A model generated the notes under the pieces. That model was not told where the DNA came from and did not search any database. It saw only the letters and a program-made list of their open reading frames with translations. A stretch of 15,211 bases of DNA, taken from NCBI GenBank assembly GCA_002314195.1, contig DCCQ01000113.1, forward strand, positions 1 through 15,211. Reading direction: 5' to 3'. Positions within the stretch are counted from its first letter, which is position 1. Each line of letters begins with the position of its first letter. Below are positions 15,005 to 15,211 of the stretch, in pieces. Origin of the DNA: Bacteroidales bacterium UBA1077 (GTDB lineage: Bacteria; Bacteroidota; Bacteroidia; Bacteroidales; UBA932). A program made the position numbers and the translations under genes.

Positions 15005-15211
15005 CATATTCATTAGTTATTTCGGAAATCGCAAAAGCAGACCTTGAAAGACTTAAACGTAACGAACCAAAGGCTTTTGAAAAAGCGACAACGCTATTGA
15101 ATGAATTAATGGAACATCCCAGAAGTGGAACCGGGAAACCAGAGCCTCTGAAATGGAACAAAAGAAATCAATGGTCACGCAGAATCACTATAAGAAGCTG
15201 TTTTGATTTGT
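15001..15211 (+). CDS. Txe/YoeB-family toxin (RelE superfamily), 3' end beyond window
   Basis: Seventy codons are visible. The start MTYSLVISEIAKADLERLKRN and the core EHPRSGTGKPEPLK...QWSRRIT are characteristic of Txe/YoeB ribosome-dependent mRNA endonucleases. The Glu of GKPEPLK corresponds to catalytic Glu 46 of E. coli YoeB. After WSRRIT the family normally continues with about two variable residues and then HRLVY, which carries a catalytic Arg. Here the frame reads IRSCFDL, two codons short and poorly matching, whereas a shifted frame gives KKLF. The toxin may therefore carry compensating indels or a damaged core. The gene overlaps the antitoxin by 4 bases and runs off the right edge, so its terminal His-Tyr cannot be checked. 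Confidence 0.85.
   Translation, partial: MTYSLVISEIAKADLERLKRNEPKAFEKATTLLNELMEHPRSGTGKPEPLKWNKRNQWSRRITIRSCFDL

Noticed and set aside
1..15211. CRISPR array, insertion sequence or prophage genes
   Set aside because: No regularly spaced repeats, no transposase-like or phage-like protein and no terminal inverted repeats were seen.

Overview
The window looks like chromosomal DNA of a Bacteroidota, most likely Bacteroidales, gut-type bacterium. The evidence is a SusC/SusD pair, a FecR/DUF4974-type anti-sigma factor with a Bacteroidetes-type ECF sigma factor, a BACON-domain lipoprotein, near absence of Shine-Dalgarno sequences, and promoter-like TAnnTTTG boxes. Base composition is moderately GC-rich, except for the last ~650 bases, which are clearly AT-richer. 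No species can be named from this.

Layout. (1) Bases 1-284, minus: the N-terminus of a TolC-family outer membrane efflux protein running off the left edge. Upstream of it lie two tandem 19-bp palindromic sites. (2) Bases 489-562, minus: tRNA-Arg(UCU), with a rho-independent terminator abutting its 3' end and a good Bacteroidetes promoter upstream. (3) Bases 804-9434, plus: a five-gene operon encoding an anti-sigma factor (FecR family), a SusC-type TonB-dependent transporter with an N-terminal STN signalling domain, a SusD-type lipoprotein, a BACON-domain lipoprotein and a lipoprotein glycerophosphodiester phosphodiesterase (GDPD). It closes with a strong hairpin terminator. (4) Bases 9495-13775, minus and convergent with (3): a BamA/TamA-type outer membrane beta-barrel, a second secreted GDPD, a secreted histidine-type phosphatase (phytase/MINPP-like superfamily) and, last, the ECF sigma factor. 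(5) Bases 13899-14534, minus: a YihX-like HAD phosphatase with its own probable promoter. (6) Bases 14747-15211, plus: a Phd/YefM-type antitoxin overlapping a Txe/YoeB-type toxin that is cut by the right edge and has an odd C-terminus.

How the genes may work together (inference). The two convergent operons together look like a regulated scavenging locus for a phosphodiester-containing nutrient rather than a classical glycan locus, because there are no glycoside hydrolases. SusC/SusD plus the BACON lipoprotein would bind and import the ligand. The surface or periplasmic GDPDs would cleave glycerol-phosphodiester bonds, and the histidine phosphatase would strip the resulting phosphomonoesters. 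Substrates that fit are deacylated phospholipid head groups (for example glycerophosphoinositol, whose product would suit an inositol-phosphate phosphatase) or polyglycerol-phosphate teichoic acids. The STN domain on SusC, the anti-sigma factor at the operon head and the ECF sigma factor at the tail of the opposite operon form a plausible FecA-FecR-FecI-like trans-envelope switch whose parts are split across the locus.
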